A stretch of 64,000 nt of DNA, taken from contig JANPWX010019240.1 in assembly GCA_024734555.1 (NCBI GenBank), forward strand, positions 440,137-504,136, given 5' to 3'. The notes under the pieces were generated by a model. That model ran no database searches. It had not been told where the DNA came from and saw only the letters and a program-made list of their open reading frames with translations. The position numbers and the translations under genes were made by a program. The first letter of the stretch is position 1; each line of letters starts with the position of its first letter. This document shows positions 36,601-50,200 of this stretch, in pieces. This DNA comes from Trochalopteron elliotii. Lineage: Eukaryota > Chordata > Aves > Passeriformes > Leiothrichidae.

Positions 36601-39600
36601 CTCTTCTATGTGGAAATCTGACCAAAATAAATAAATAAATAAATTTTTTTAAAAATAAAAAAACAGATAATCATGTAGCATATTTATTAAAAAATCCAAA
36701 TATGTTTAACTGGCATTTGGTACAGACTACTGGGAATTAAATGACATTTTCTTGCATGCAGTATTTCCATTCAATGCATTGCAATTTAATTCCAAGCATA
36801 GTTTTAACACAGTAAAGCATGCACAAGCACTGGCAACCTCCTATGCACAGATGACAGAAATGTCAAAACTGTTTTTGACTCCATTCTTTTCTCCATCTTA
36901 TAAGGATACATATATACAGACTCTAAAAGTTTTAGGAACTCTGTAAATACTTTCTACGCTGAAAGATTACAAAAATACACAATTCAAATCAGCAGGAAAA
37001 TTTAAATATTAACTATCAGTGTTTTATTTAAGAATGCCTAATAAATACCATGAATCACTAAATGAAATATGTGGAAGGTGAATATGTGGGGTTTTTTTCT
37101 ATTAAATCTTTTAACACTAAGAAGACTTCCTGTACTTGTCTTAAACTGTAAAATTCAATTAAGGGAGATAAATTCAGTTTTAGAGATTAACATTTAAAAG
37201 AAAAAAATATAGTCTCTTCAATCTCTCTTATGTAAAAGCAGACTGATGAAGATAAAAGGCACAAACTGTTCAATATTCAGAAAGCTGCAGAGGGTTGACT
37301 GCAATGATTAATTCCTCACAGATCACCTGCTTAAATACTATTTGGAAGAGGTTGCTCTTTTGTGGCACTGGCAATATATTAAGAGACAAATGAACCAGAT
37401 TATCAAAAATAAAAATTGTAATGGCAAAAGAGATCTCACTAATTCTGATAAAATAAAACCAAAAATTATAAAGTTCATTCTACATGTTAGGAAATCCACC
37501 ACTGCTTCCCTTCACAAATTGATTTGTTGAGTATAATTCAGGTATTTCTACAATGCATAATTAGCATGTAGGCACACACAGCCATACCGATGGCAAATAA
37601 GGAGCTATTTCTTTTAAGTTATGTGAAACTGGAGCCACTTCACTAAGAGTGTGTTTGAAAGCAACCATGCTTTCTTTGCAACTTTCAGTTCACCCAAAGT
37701 TTGTGAGTTCTGCTGTGATCCTAAACACCGAACACTGGGGTACCATCTAGGCAGGTGAAACAGATATCCAAATTCACGAAGTGCCAGGGCATCCTGCTTT
37801 GAAAGAAGGCAGATCACAGACCTTAGAACACAGCACCCAAGGAGCCTGGAAGTGATTTTCCAATGAAAGGCAAAATTAATGGGAAGCAATGTATAAAATC
37901 TTTAAGCCAGCTGTGTGATCCATCTGTCCTGATAATACCTTCCCCTCCCATTTCACTTGGAAGAGAGGTACTCCAAGGAGAAAGAACAGGAATGCGATAA
38001 AGGGAAAATCATTCTCTATGACCTATCCAAGAGAAATATGAAACCAGTGCTGAAAACCAACTGCAGAGTAGAAGACGTTTTACCTGTTTGGACTGAGATA
38101 CCATTGCTAGAGTACGTGACTTAAAAGAAACCTAAAAGCTATCAGCAACTGCAGTGCAGGACAGTAACCAGAAACTTCTAAAACAAGAAATCCTGCTCTG
38201 TAGAAATTCTAGGTGAAAAAAAGCTGCAAGTTAAAGGAAAAGCTGTTCAAAAAAATGATACCTATTCATACTTCTGTACAGTTGAGTTGATCACAGCAGG
38301 TGCAGTGCCAGATATATTCACAGATGTTTGGATTTTGGAAGGAATAAAAGAATGGAAATTGAGCATCTGCTTCCTCACTTGCTCATCCCATATAATTTTA
38401 TGTAAAATTCCAGAAAGCTTGTCTATGTTTCATGTTACAGAGGCGTCCGAGCCTTTTTAAAAAAAGCTAGAAAAAATAAAAGACTAAAAATAGGAACACT
38501 AAATTTTGGCCTCTATTTAGTCTCTCAGAAGACACATACTATAAAATAGAAAATGTTTCTACTTAAAGGAATTAAAGATTTCTGATAAATCAAAACAATA
38601 AAATGAATGTACAGTGAAATACAATCTAATCACAAGAGCTCCAGCCTCAATACAATCTTTAAATTTAATGCCATTTTTCCAGAATTGGTTAACTAGTATT
38701 ATATTTTCTTTTTCCTTTGCAAGTCCATTCTGAAAGTCCTTTATACAAGTTTGTCTCAAGGCAACCAGCTTTTTACAAAAACTCATGAAATTTAGACTTC
38801 CTTTATCTAAAATTTATCTAAGATTTTTACTATTTCCCTACAAGAATAAGTGGTCCATGGAACAGTTTTATATAAGACTAATGAAAATTACTTTCCCCAT
38901 TGAAGTAATTTATAATTACTTAGAAAAAACAAGATCACCAGTTTTGTTGTAAATGAGATCTCTAAACTAGGTACCAGATCTTCTACCTTTCAACTTGGAG
39001 TCGTTCCTTTCATTTAAAAAATAGAAAAAAAGAAAGAATTACCTAGATTTAGAACATGCAATTAAGTCTCTAAACAAGTGAAAGATGAAAGCCTTATTTA
39101 TTGACACAATTGCAATTTACTGTCCAGAATTTCCTGGAAGGTCATTCTGCCTTTTAACTTTGCTGACTTTCAAGTCATGTTGCATTTACTCCCTGCCATC
39201 AGACCACTCATGTAAATACTGAGAAATTTAATTAACCATGGCACAAAAGAGTTTTGAAAATTGGAAAATTATACTCTTTGACTTATTTAGAGAGTATAAT
39301 TGTACTGATTGCAGTGGTATTAAACAACCTGACAGTTTAGTGACCAGTCTAGGGTAACAAGCTAACAACAGTGCAGGAAGATCAGCAGTATAAAGTTTGA
39401 ACATTTATAACAACTTCACTTACTGTATTAGCCACGTGATATTTCAGGCCAATTACATGGTAAAAACTGGAGTATTTGCAAGACTAAAAATATTTAATCA
39501 TTTTTATACTGGTGATTCTTAAACAGTTAAATGAATTTAACTAAACACCAGAGTCTTGTCTAAAGAAAATTGAGATTTTTTTCAATTCAATACAGTAAAG

Positions 39601-42600
39601 GTTTTTACAAAGGGGATAGATTTTTTATTAAATCAAGACAACTTTACTTCTTCTCCTGAGGAGCAAAATTCTCTTATGGAAGATTTCATCTGAAATATGT
39701 AAATACTTCCCTAAAAAGAAACAAAATCTATACTTAAAAATTTTATTGCTACAGAAGTTCTTTAGCTGAAAGATACTACCGACAGCTTCTGCATGTCAGG
39801 AATTCTGCGGTTAAAGGTACTACAAACATAAAAAAACACCTCCAAAAATGCTAATTAAGAAAATGTCAGGTTTTCTTTTTTCTGATACCTCAAAATTGCA
39901 CTGTTTGAAAGTTCATTTATTAATTAGTCCTCCACCAACAAATTCTCCCCAGATGAATATATGGCTACTGACATATCCAAGTAAACACTTTCTGCAGTTA
40001 GAATTCATGCTATAAGGTATGTCAAGCTAAACCATTTATTCAGCTCACTGACATTCCCTCCTCTGGACCAGTGAAAATAGAATTTTTTTTCTTTGCACCA
40101 CGTATTATTTGCCTAAACTGAACAAACTGCTTTGCAGAAATGCTATCCTTGTTACTTTCCTGAACATATAGTTCCAGTGAGGCTTATGGAATTATTTATG
40201 ATTTACACATATGTCAGGCACACATAGTAACATTCCACCTGTTTTTTTGCCCCTATGCCAATAATTTAACTGAATCACACAATGTAACATTGGACAGTCC
40301 TCATCTTTGGTTTTCTTTTAAATACAAACCCAGGATTTTGGTGAGCTTGAACACCAAAACAGAACCTTGCATAAGCAGAGACAACGCATGTTAACATGTA
40401 TTGTGAACATTATGAACAGAAATAAAAGTCAAATGGTTGATGGATGATACATATGTGTGTACAAAAGTACTTGGAAACATCTATTTGGGTGGTTGCAACA
40501 CAAAAGCTGGCATGTGTGGCTACAGCTTATGGATACAGATGGCTTTCATGCATACATATCAGCTTCTTTTATGAGACACTCATCACATGCTGCATTATCT
40601 AGCTTTCCACATTAGCAAGTAAGGCTAAGGACAATCAATACCACAGAGACTAAAATGCAAGTAAAACAAACACAGTAATTCCACGGTTTCTGCTGTCATA
40701 GAAACCTGAAGGGAATAAATTCTATTTCTAGTACAATAAAACAGCCTGTACAAGAATATTTGGAGAGTCAAGCCCAATCTGAAATCAATATGCAGAAAAT
40801 TTTACTTATGAAATTTTCTTTTTTACGATTACCTACTACTCTTTCTTAATGAGAGAAAAATATCTGACAGAATTACAGCAATAAATTTTATAAAATTGTG
40901 TATCTGACAGATCAAGGCAAACTCATAAAATGTATTGATTATTCTAGAGACCATTTTACAGCAGTTACTTGTATTAAATTTTTCACTTCCTGTGATTACT
41001 ATATCCTATGTGTACCTTGTTTTAGTGTGACTGATATAAAATCATAATGTAAAAGTCTTAAGAGTAGAAAATAATACCGTACTGTTCAGAAAGTACTGGT
41101 TTTGTGCCATCAGCACACATTCTTTCTTCACACATGGAGGGGGAAAGAACCCCAGTGAAATACCTCTAAATTAGAGGGAGAACATTTCAATAATTAGGAA
41201 GAACATCATGTAAAATACTTCCAAAGCCTCCCCTGAAATTCCCTTCAGATTTTGCTAATGTGGATCACAGCTCTTACATTGCATTTCATTGTATAAAATT
41301 AACCCCAACCCACCTCCTTTATATTCTTTTTCCCAGCTTCCCTCACCATGCTTAAACTGTTGTAAAGAGAAATGTCTGTTCTCTGGTGGTCTCAAGGTAG
41401 ACTCTAGTCTGTGAAATTTCTGAATTCTGTCTTTGACAAGAATGGTATTGTCCCTTTCATCCTGATTTGCGATCTCTCTGGCAAGATCCTTCTTTTGGAC
41501 TACATTAGCAATCTCTGCTACAAGATCTGATTCTGTTTTTTCTGTAGGGTTATGCTTATGCACATGCACAACATCTTCCCTTTCTCCTAGCAGCTTAGAA
41601 AGGAGTGAATAGAAATCACCTGTACAGAAAAGAGAAAAGATAAGAGTAAAGGAGCAAATAAACCAATTAAAACAGATCGAGTAGTTTTAGAAGGCTTCAG
41701 CAAGGTAAAATGTAACAAAGTTATTTCAACAGTTATTGACAAAAGTAGCAAAGAGAAACTGTTTCAGCCTCAGGAAGAGAAGGAGCCAGGTTTCTAATAT
41801 GAAAAGACACAGTCAAATCGTTACTGCCTTTAAATTACATGTAGACGCCCACTTTTACCTGACACTCTAGTATCAAAAAATCATCACCTCTGGAGAGATG
41901 TTCTTGGGCACAAGGAACAAGAGAAATAGAGAAGGGGAAAATGAAAGCAAAAGGGAAAGGAAAAAGTGTGCACATTTCAGTACAAGAATATTTATGATGG
42001 AATTATCTGGATTTACCAGGCTACTGCAGAGTTATCATATTTTCACAAAACAAAGAGGAAACAATTCTACAGTTTTATCAAAATTTTCACTTACAAAGAC
42101 AGTAATAGTCTAATATATGATAATAGTCTAATAATACATGATACTTTTTAAAACATAATTCTTTGAAGTTTGTCATTGCATAAGAAGCTTAAGCTGCAAG
42201 AAAACCAAATTTCCCATTTGCAAACAGATTCCGTAGAACCCACTGTAGAAAAAAGACATGGTCCATTAAATTTGCTTTTATTTATTCAGTCAGGGTTCTA
42301 CTCCTTCTTTTACTCCAAACAGTAACACTCCTTAGTCATGATATCATCTGGCAGTGAAGGAAAAACTGTATTCTCCATGTACTTGCTACCAATGCAGTTA
42401 TCACTGTGACTTTTTTAGGCATTCAACAAACATTTCAGTACATTTCAGAACAATAGCTCAAAGCTAAAAAAATAAGAAAACAGAATTTATTAACCAAGAT
42501 CTTGGCTGCCTGAAACTATTATCAGTTCTATCAAATACCTCTACACCATTTGAGTGTAAAGAGACATTCAATGTGCTTTAAGAGTTACTGCAAGTAGGTA

Positions 42601-45600
42601 TCCTTTTATTTCAAACACAAATCACTTGTAATTAAAAGGCTGTATTATTTTATGACAGGCTATATGGGACATTGTCTACAAAAGTGAAACAACAAATAAT
42701 GAAGCTTCCACACAAACCAAAGAAATAAACAAAGAAACAAACAGCATCCCACCCCAGCAACAAACAAAAAATCAAAACCCAGAAAACCCCATTCAGAACC
42801 AGAAATCACCACTTGCAGCCTAGGACAGATGAAATTAAGTCTTTTGAAAATTATCCTTAGAGGATCTGTCATGTTATTAAACAGTCCCTGTTCAACGATT
42901 TTGAGTAGGATTGTCTTCCTTGCCCTTGGAAATAAAATGTCCCAGATGACACACTCTGTCAGAAAATAATTACTGAAGCAACAGGGCCAATTTCAAATTA
43001 ACAAAGCAAATTAGAGAAGAGACAAAATCATTAAGCTATATAACAAATAGGAATTATTTGCCTCAAATGCAATTCCTAAAGCTAAAGCACTCCATTATTT
43101 TAATACTGTCATTTAATGAATCCAAGTACTGATTCAAAGCAAATCCAAATATTTTAAAAGTATATCACAGGAATTTTGGACACAAACCATATCCATACTG
43201 AGAAAGATTTTTAATTATTAAAGCAACCTTCAACTGGTGCTGAAGCAGACATGCAGCTGAAATTTCCTTTACTAAGGAAACATCTGGTATTAAAATACTC
43301 TACACTGACATTTTTCTCCCCCAACATTTTAAAAATTACATGAATGTTTTACAAAACAAACCTTTTGGTTTTATCTGGGGCTGGAGACCTATAGATGACC
43401 TACATGCAACTATTTCCAGTGAGAGGTCTGAGTGGTAAAAGCATTGCTCTCCCTAATGTAACTGTGAGAAGGCTCCCTAAACAAACAAGCCTGATGCTAT
43501 TTTAAACTGCAGGCCTTTTTAAAGCAAGTTTAATGATCCTTCCACAGTTCACTCTCTCCTAGTTCTACATCAACTGTCTAATCAACTGATGTGTAATTAT
43601 TAGCTGCAAAAGGACAACAACATAGTACAGTTTTTACAAAGGTTTCAAAACTCTAACAGCTCGTATGCTCATTTTACTTGAGTGAAGAAGTTTGACAGCT
43701 TCATGCTCCAGCCAAAAGCACTGCATTCTATTTCTGGTGTGTAAGTGCTGTCACAGAATAATTAACCCAGCCTCTAAATTAGATATTGCTTGTTGATTAA
43801 ATAAATTATAATAAAAAAAGACAAAGAAGTTATTTTGTTTACCTGTCTGATATTAGCTTCTTCAAAAGAAACTGTTAAAAGATGGGGCTCAATAGTGGAC
43901 AAGAAGAAAAGAGAGCAGAATTCCACTTAAAAACACAGAATGCCCAGGGAATACTTTTTAGGACAGGATGCCTTCACAGAAAATTGCAGCGATCTTTACG
44001 GAAGCTATTAATCGGAGATTCAAATCTAAGTCAAATCTGTTTTGGTTTTCTCCTAGAGCTGAGCCAATGACCCTAAGATATACAAGGAACCTTCAAACAC
44101 TGGTGTATAGAGTAGGGCAGTTTGAGCGGATGTATCCGTGGATATAGATGAGGTATTTTCCAAGCTGAACTTGTCCTCTTAGAGCTTTCATTAAGCTGGG
44201 GTTTTGTAACCACAGCAGTTAAAAATATTTAGGAACTACCTGAATGTATGGAAAAGGCTGTACATGAGAGAACAGAAGTGGTTAGAAGTGGAGCTGTCCT
44301 GAAACTGTGATCCTTTCCTTAAGTGAATCTGTTTGAGAAAATGAGCATGGAATCTCCACACACAAAGTTCAAAAAATATCCATGAAGTCTACACATGACC
44401 AGTATCTCCATACTTCTGCCACAAACACTAGGCTGAAGTCCCCTGTCAATGTCCTGGCATTTTGACAGAACTCAGAGTATTTACAAGGCACAAAAGACAT
44501 GGAAGTGAAGAATTTAAGTTTCCTGATAACCCAGTGTCTGCAACCCTATCCTAAATTCCACACACAGAATGTGCATCTAGCTTTTTTTTAGCTTTGCTTG
44601 TGGTATCCAGGTAGATCCCAATAATTTGTAAATAGTGTAATTTTAAGAAATAGTTCAGAATTTGCTAGAGATAAATAGCAAAAAGCAGACTTATATTGAT
44701 TCTGAGTAAAAGCTGCTCTGTGCAAAGCAATATCCAGCAAACATCAAAGCATGATGTTGTGTTGCTGCTTTGCAGTGGTCTTGTACCAGCTGGAACAGTT
44801 GAATGTGTTGTTTGCCTGAAGATACTCAGTAGGAAAGGAACATTGCTTGGTCTTGTTTGTGATGAGACAGCCTGGCCTTTAGAACGCCTGAGTATGACCA
44901 GACAAAGACACGGGTGAATCAACAACTTGATCAAACCGAAATGTAGCAGTGCAGTAGCTGGGAAGCTGCCCGATTAGGTCACATTCAGAGAAGATACTTG
45001 TATTTCTTACGTGCAAGCTATCAGCACAATTTCCTCTATGGAAAAGATGATTGGCTACAAACACCTGCAGTTTATTCTTTCTGGAAAAAGTGATAGCTGT
45101 CAAGACAAACATCTCAAAAACAAAACACTGCATAAACATATTCCAGGAAGTTTAAACTTCCTGTGGTGGTTCTACACTATCAGAACTCTTTTACAGAACA
45201 ATGTTTTGGTATACTTTCATACAAACAAAACCAACATTGACAATTTCATTGCAAAACATGAGTTGACCTTCATTTTATTTAACAAAAGGTCAGATTAAGG
45301 TTGATAAAGCAGTCTACATATGTAATGTTCTCTGTCATGATCCTTATGGGTTTCTTCTAACTCTAGATATTCTATGATTCTATTTCTAACACCAGTCTTC
45401 TTTTTCCAGCACTAGTCCCCCAATTTGTAGTGAGCAAACACTGTTTATTATCCTTCAGCAGCACACCATGGTGCTATCAGAAGCACCAATTTCCAGTTTA
45501 GATGAAGAAGTATTAGCCATGGTACTGCAGGATCAAGCTAATTTGGCTGATTCGAAGTTCAGCCATGGCAATCCTGCCCAGAGAGCCTGCATGTGTACCT

Positions 45601-47197
45601 GTTAAGATACATAGGTGAAATCTCTTTCTACTACATTTTAGAAAAAAAGATAAGGCATCCTGGTGGTGTTTGAGAATTTTCATTTTCAGTATCTGTATTT
45701 TTGTCATATCTCTACAGTTTCAGGCTCCTCAATCTGTCACTGGCATTTTAGACTTCATCTTCTTCCTTCCAAGCTCATGTTTTGGTCCTATCACAACAGG
45801 ACTAAGAAACAAGTTTCCACAGTCGACTTTGAGCTCCCCAGTTATGTCTGAATAAAATGGGGTGTATTGTATTCTGAGACTGCATGTTTCGGTCTTAGCA
45901 TGACGTACTTCTGTTAAGTGGGTTCAGCTGGCAGAAGTGTTCAGGTGTTCTGCTCTCTTCCTAAGTATTGAAATCATGGTCGAATTATATGGGTCCAACT
46001 ATGACTTACTTATGACATACGTAAGATAACATTGATGGGAGAATAGAATAGGAGAAAGGCATGGAATGACATTACATAAGTGAATGAAATCTAATGCCTG
46101 TTTCAAGTGATATTTAACAGTGTTTGACATAATAAGCAGAAAAAACTTTCAAAATGTCTTCTAGTCTGCTGTTGCTTTTCATGCAAGTCACGATTTAATC
46201 TGTTGCTTTGATGAAAGCACTGGAATGATTCCTAAGAACCAAAAAGTATTAAGTAAGGCTGTTTTCTTTTTGAAGGGATTTGAAGGGCTGGGAGGCATAG
46301 ATATGAAGAAATGAAAAGAGTTTAGCTGCTCTAGAGCTTCTTGGCCATCCTCACTGCCCTACAGTGATGTGCACTTACAGTATAGGCAAAGTGACATATT
46401 TGAAGAACACCAGGAATTGCATCTGCTCTCAAGGCATCTCTAAGCAGCTTACAGAGCTAAAAAAAGAATGGAAGAAAAGGTAAAAAAACCCCCAAAAACC
46501 AAAAAACAATCCCTTTTTAATTCTGTCTGCATGTCCCTCAGAAGGGCTTTTACTACTACCACAATGTAAATGCATTTTGGTTTTCAATCACCCTTTCTTT
46601 TTCTATCAAAATATTTTAATGTAGAAATGCTTTGAAAGCCCAAGCATATTTTTAAAGATCAGTAGGTTATAGGAGTTTGTAAATGGGAAAATCTGAAAAC
46701 TAAGTGAAAGTATGAAGGAAGATGAGAAATATTCACTGAATATTACATTTTACAGACGTGTTCCTCATCAACAAATCAAAACCAGATACTAAAAACCAAG
46801 GCGCTTGGAGCTACCAACTGCCCTGTTCTTTTCTTTCCTTCCTGACCAGTAATAATTTCCTGACAAGAACCAATAATTTTGTTACAACAAAGTATATTTA
46901 TTAGCTACTTCTAGATGACTAGCAGTAAAGACAATGGCTTTACTACACAGCATTTCACTGTGCTCATTTGGATATACTACAGACATTTGAATTCCAGCAT
47001 AGGGTGCACCAGTTCCACCTCCAATTTCTATTTCATGCAGTATACATTTTGAAATACATTTAGTCCCACAAAATTACGTAAGTGAGAATATGTTTACTAC
47101 AGAGGAGTTCTACTATCTTCAATTTAATTTTTTAAGCATCATCATGCTTTATTTAAAAAAGAGACAGCAAAATTATAGAAAACCAAAGCATTTTGCC

Positions 47198-47242
<45 letters not shown>

Positions 47243-50200
47243 TTTGGTTTGTTTTAGATTGGTGATGTAACTTTATTTCTCTGAACTCTTCTTGTACTAA
47301 TACAATATACTACATTTTCAATTTCTCCAGACACACTAATGATATTTGTAGTTGTTCATTGACAAGTAGACTTTTAGAAAACACTCAGGAAATGTCCCTC
47401 TGTAATTTTAAGAGCCAGGTAACATAACTCAAGGGTCAGACAGCGAAGACTGAAACATTCAGTTTAAAATGGCTTCTTTCCATGCTTGTTATACTTTTTT
47501 CCTGCTTAGATATGCAACTTACACCAACTGCCTTTTTTTTTTGCTTAGATCTGATGGTCTTTTTTTACTGTGCTGAAGATGCTTTTGAAAAGATTATGAA
47601 TAACCTTATCCTAACCAAATCAAAGGCTCATCTTTTATTTACAACTTTGAGCAGGATTAGTGTTAAGAGAGCAAGCAAATCCCCTGCTATTCTAAATCTC
47701 CCTAATTATAATTTCCTAGCAGTATATGTATCACTCTTATTATCTTTTAGTAGCAATTTCTTCCAAGGTTTAATTCATTCACTTTTATCTTACTTTTCTA
47801 CTCTCTTTAAGAGATCTTAAGATGAGATCTTAAGAGATCTCATACAAGCTGAGCCCTAAACATGTTGTCAAAGCCTGAAAACATGAAGGTTTTCTTGTAT
47901 GTCTGGCCTTAATCTAAAAATATCTCAAACACTTCATTCTATGCATCCCACATCAATACTGGAACACAATTTGTCTTTTGTTTCAAGCCTCTCCTAAGGA
48001 TTTTTAATCACCTACCAAATCAAAATCCTCTCTTTTCTTACAGTGACATACAAACTAGCAAGGGTAGATTATAAAAAAATTATTTTAGAAAGAAATGTAA
48101 GCCATGCTGGCATAAAAATACATCACCTTATTGGCTGATACTGCTCCCATGGCTTTGCCATGTAACATTATCACAAAAACACGCTATTGAAAAACTAAAG
48201 ACCTGCCTGCATGCTGATTCTCCTTTCCTCTTCCTTTTAACACCTGTCCCACAAGATATTGCAGGCTTCCCTTCATATTTCACTCATCCTCTTTTTTATT
48301 TTTTCCCCCTTAAAGAAACAAAAGAGAGATGGGCAGAAAGCAGAGGAGCTGTATCTCCTTTCACTTAAACCAATTAAGAGATTTCTATCCCAGATGCAAA
48401 AAGATGAAATTCAATGTATTTTTATTGGAACAAGCTTTTCTTAGAAATGCAGAACTTTACAGAAGATATGCAACTCAACCCAGACATTTCAGCTTCCTAC
48501 CTCACAGATTCAGTTACAACCTAGCAAAATATTTCCAGCTAACAAATACCATGTGCAAAATACTTATCTCTGTGTGTGTGTGCAGTCATATGCAAGCATA
48601 CTATACAACTGAAAACAATTAAAAGATGGGATAGGCATCCAACAGGTAATAAATAGATTTATGTGTAATCTTTATTCAGACTCCATTTTGTACAGATCAT
48701 GATATTAATTTTTTTTACAAAGAAACTTCCTCCTACAGTCAATGGGCCATCACAATATATGTATATTTAAACTCATTCAAAGATTCCCTTTCCAAGAACT
48801 CCTGAACAAATATTTCAAATGAACAGAAAGACTTCTCCTAACAATTTTATTCCATCAACTCTGTTTATGAAACACATGCTTGCATTGAAGTACTTCAGCC
48901 TGTACTGTGAAATTAAGGTCTATAATTACTGTTATTTTGCTAGACAAACAGAATGGTCATTTATTTTGCATGTCCATCTAGAAACATCTCAGAGTGTGAA
49001 TTTACAGGGTACTTTGTATCATATTCCACACCTTACATTCAAGCCACACTTCCAGTCAGTTTCAGCAGCGCCTGTGTATATGCAGACTGAGCTTCAGCTC
49101 TTGCATATCCTCAAAGACCGGGAAAACAGATCTCGACATCAGACTACCTAGCTAACTAGAACCACTCTGCAACTCTTGCAAGAGTCTAGAGAAAAACACA
49201 CTGTAATCAGAGAGCATCAAATTGACTTAGACTACAGAGCCGTATTATTTTCTTTCTGTTGTGTACTATTTCTCTCACTATACACATTTTAATCTCTAAA
49301 AGAGCAAAGCAGAACTGCAATTAGGTGTTTTCTGTGCAACCTATATATCACCACTAGGTCAGCAATTTTAATGACTGCAAATGTGAAGAGCTCAGCTTTA
49401 CAGAAGTCAACATCTGAATGCTTGACTGAAACTGCAATATTACTTCAAACATAGGAGGTTTAATAGGATTTAAGTTAACACATTCAGCTGTGAAAAAGGG
49501 ATCTCACATGAATCTATCTGGGACATTGCAAAAGAAAGATCTTATGTTCCTTTGTACTGAACTTTCCCACTTGAACTCCTGTAATAACTTCATCTCATAG
49601 CAACAAAGACATAATCAGGGATAAGGGAAAAAATCCTACTATATTTGTAGTACTCAACACCAGTGCTGAGAGCAACTCCAACTTTGACTCATTTCAGATT
49701 CCATCATCAGAAGGAAAATATATGCTACTTTTTGGTACTAACTCCTAAATTCCCTAAGCCAGACAGAAATAAAAATGTAGTTTTGTAAGTGTTATGGCAA
49801 ACATAATACCAGAAGCACAATAAAAATCTCAATTCGTTTCTCTCCCATACATGTGTATGTGACATACATATGTGTACACATGTGCCGTACTAAAACAAAA
49901 CTCAAAATCTAATTTTTTGTTTATATGCTGCTAGTGAATTCTCAGCTCAAGCCAACCTTGAATTTTGCTTTAAACCATTTGAACATAATTATATTTAATT
50001 ATGGTTTAATATATGAAATATGTAATAATATAATCAAATAATTGTATTAATTTTCGTAATAAAAATTTTGCCCCTTCTGCTTCATTTTATGATTATACCT
50101 AATATACACAAAATGAGATATCAAATCATGAGCCAGTCAAACCACTAAATACTGGACATCTGATTAACTATCACCTGTCTTATGCTTTCCTTGCTTTTAA

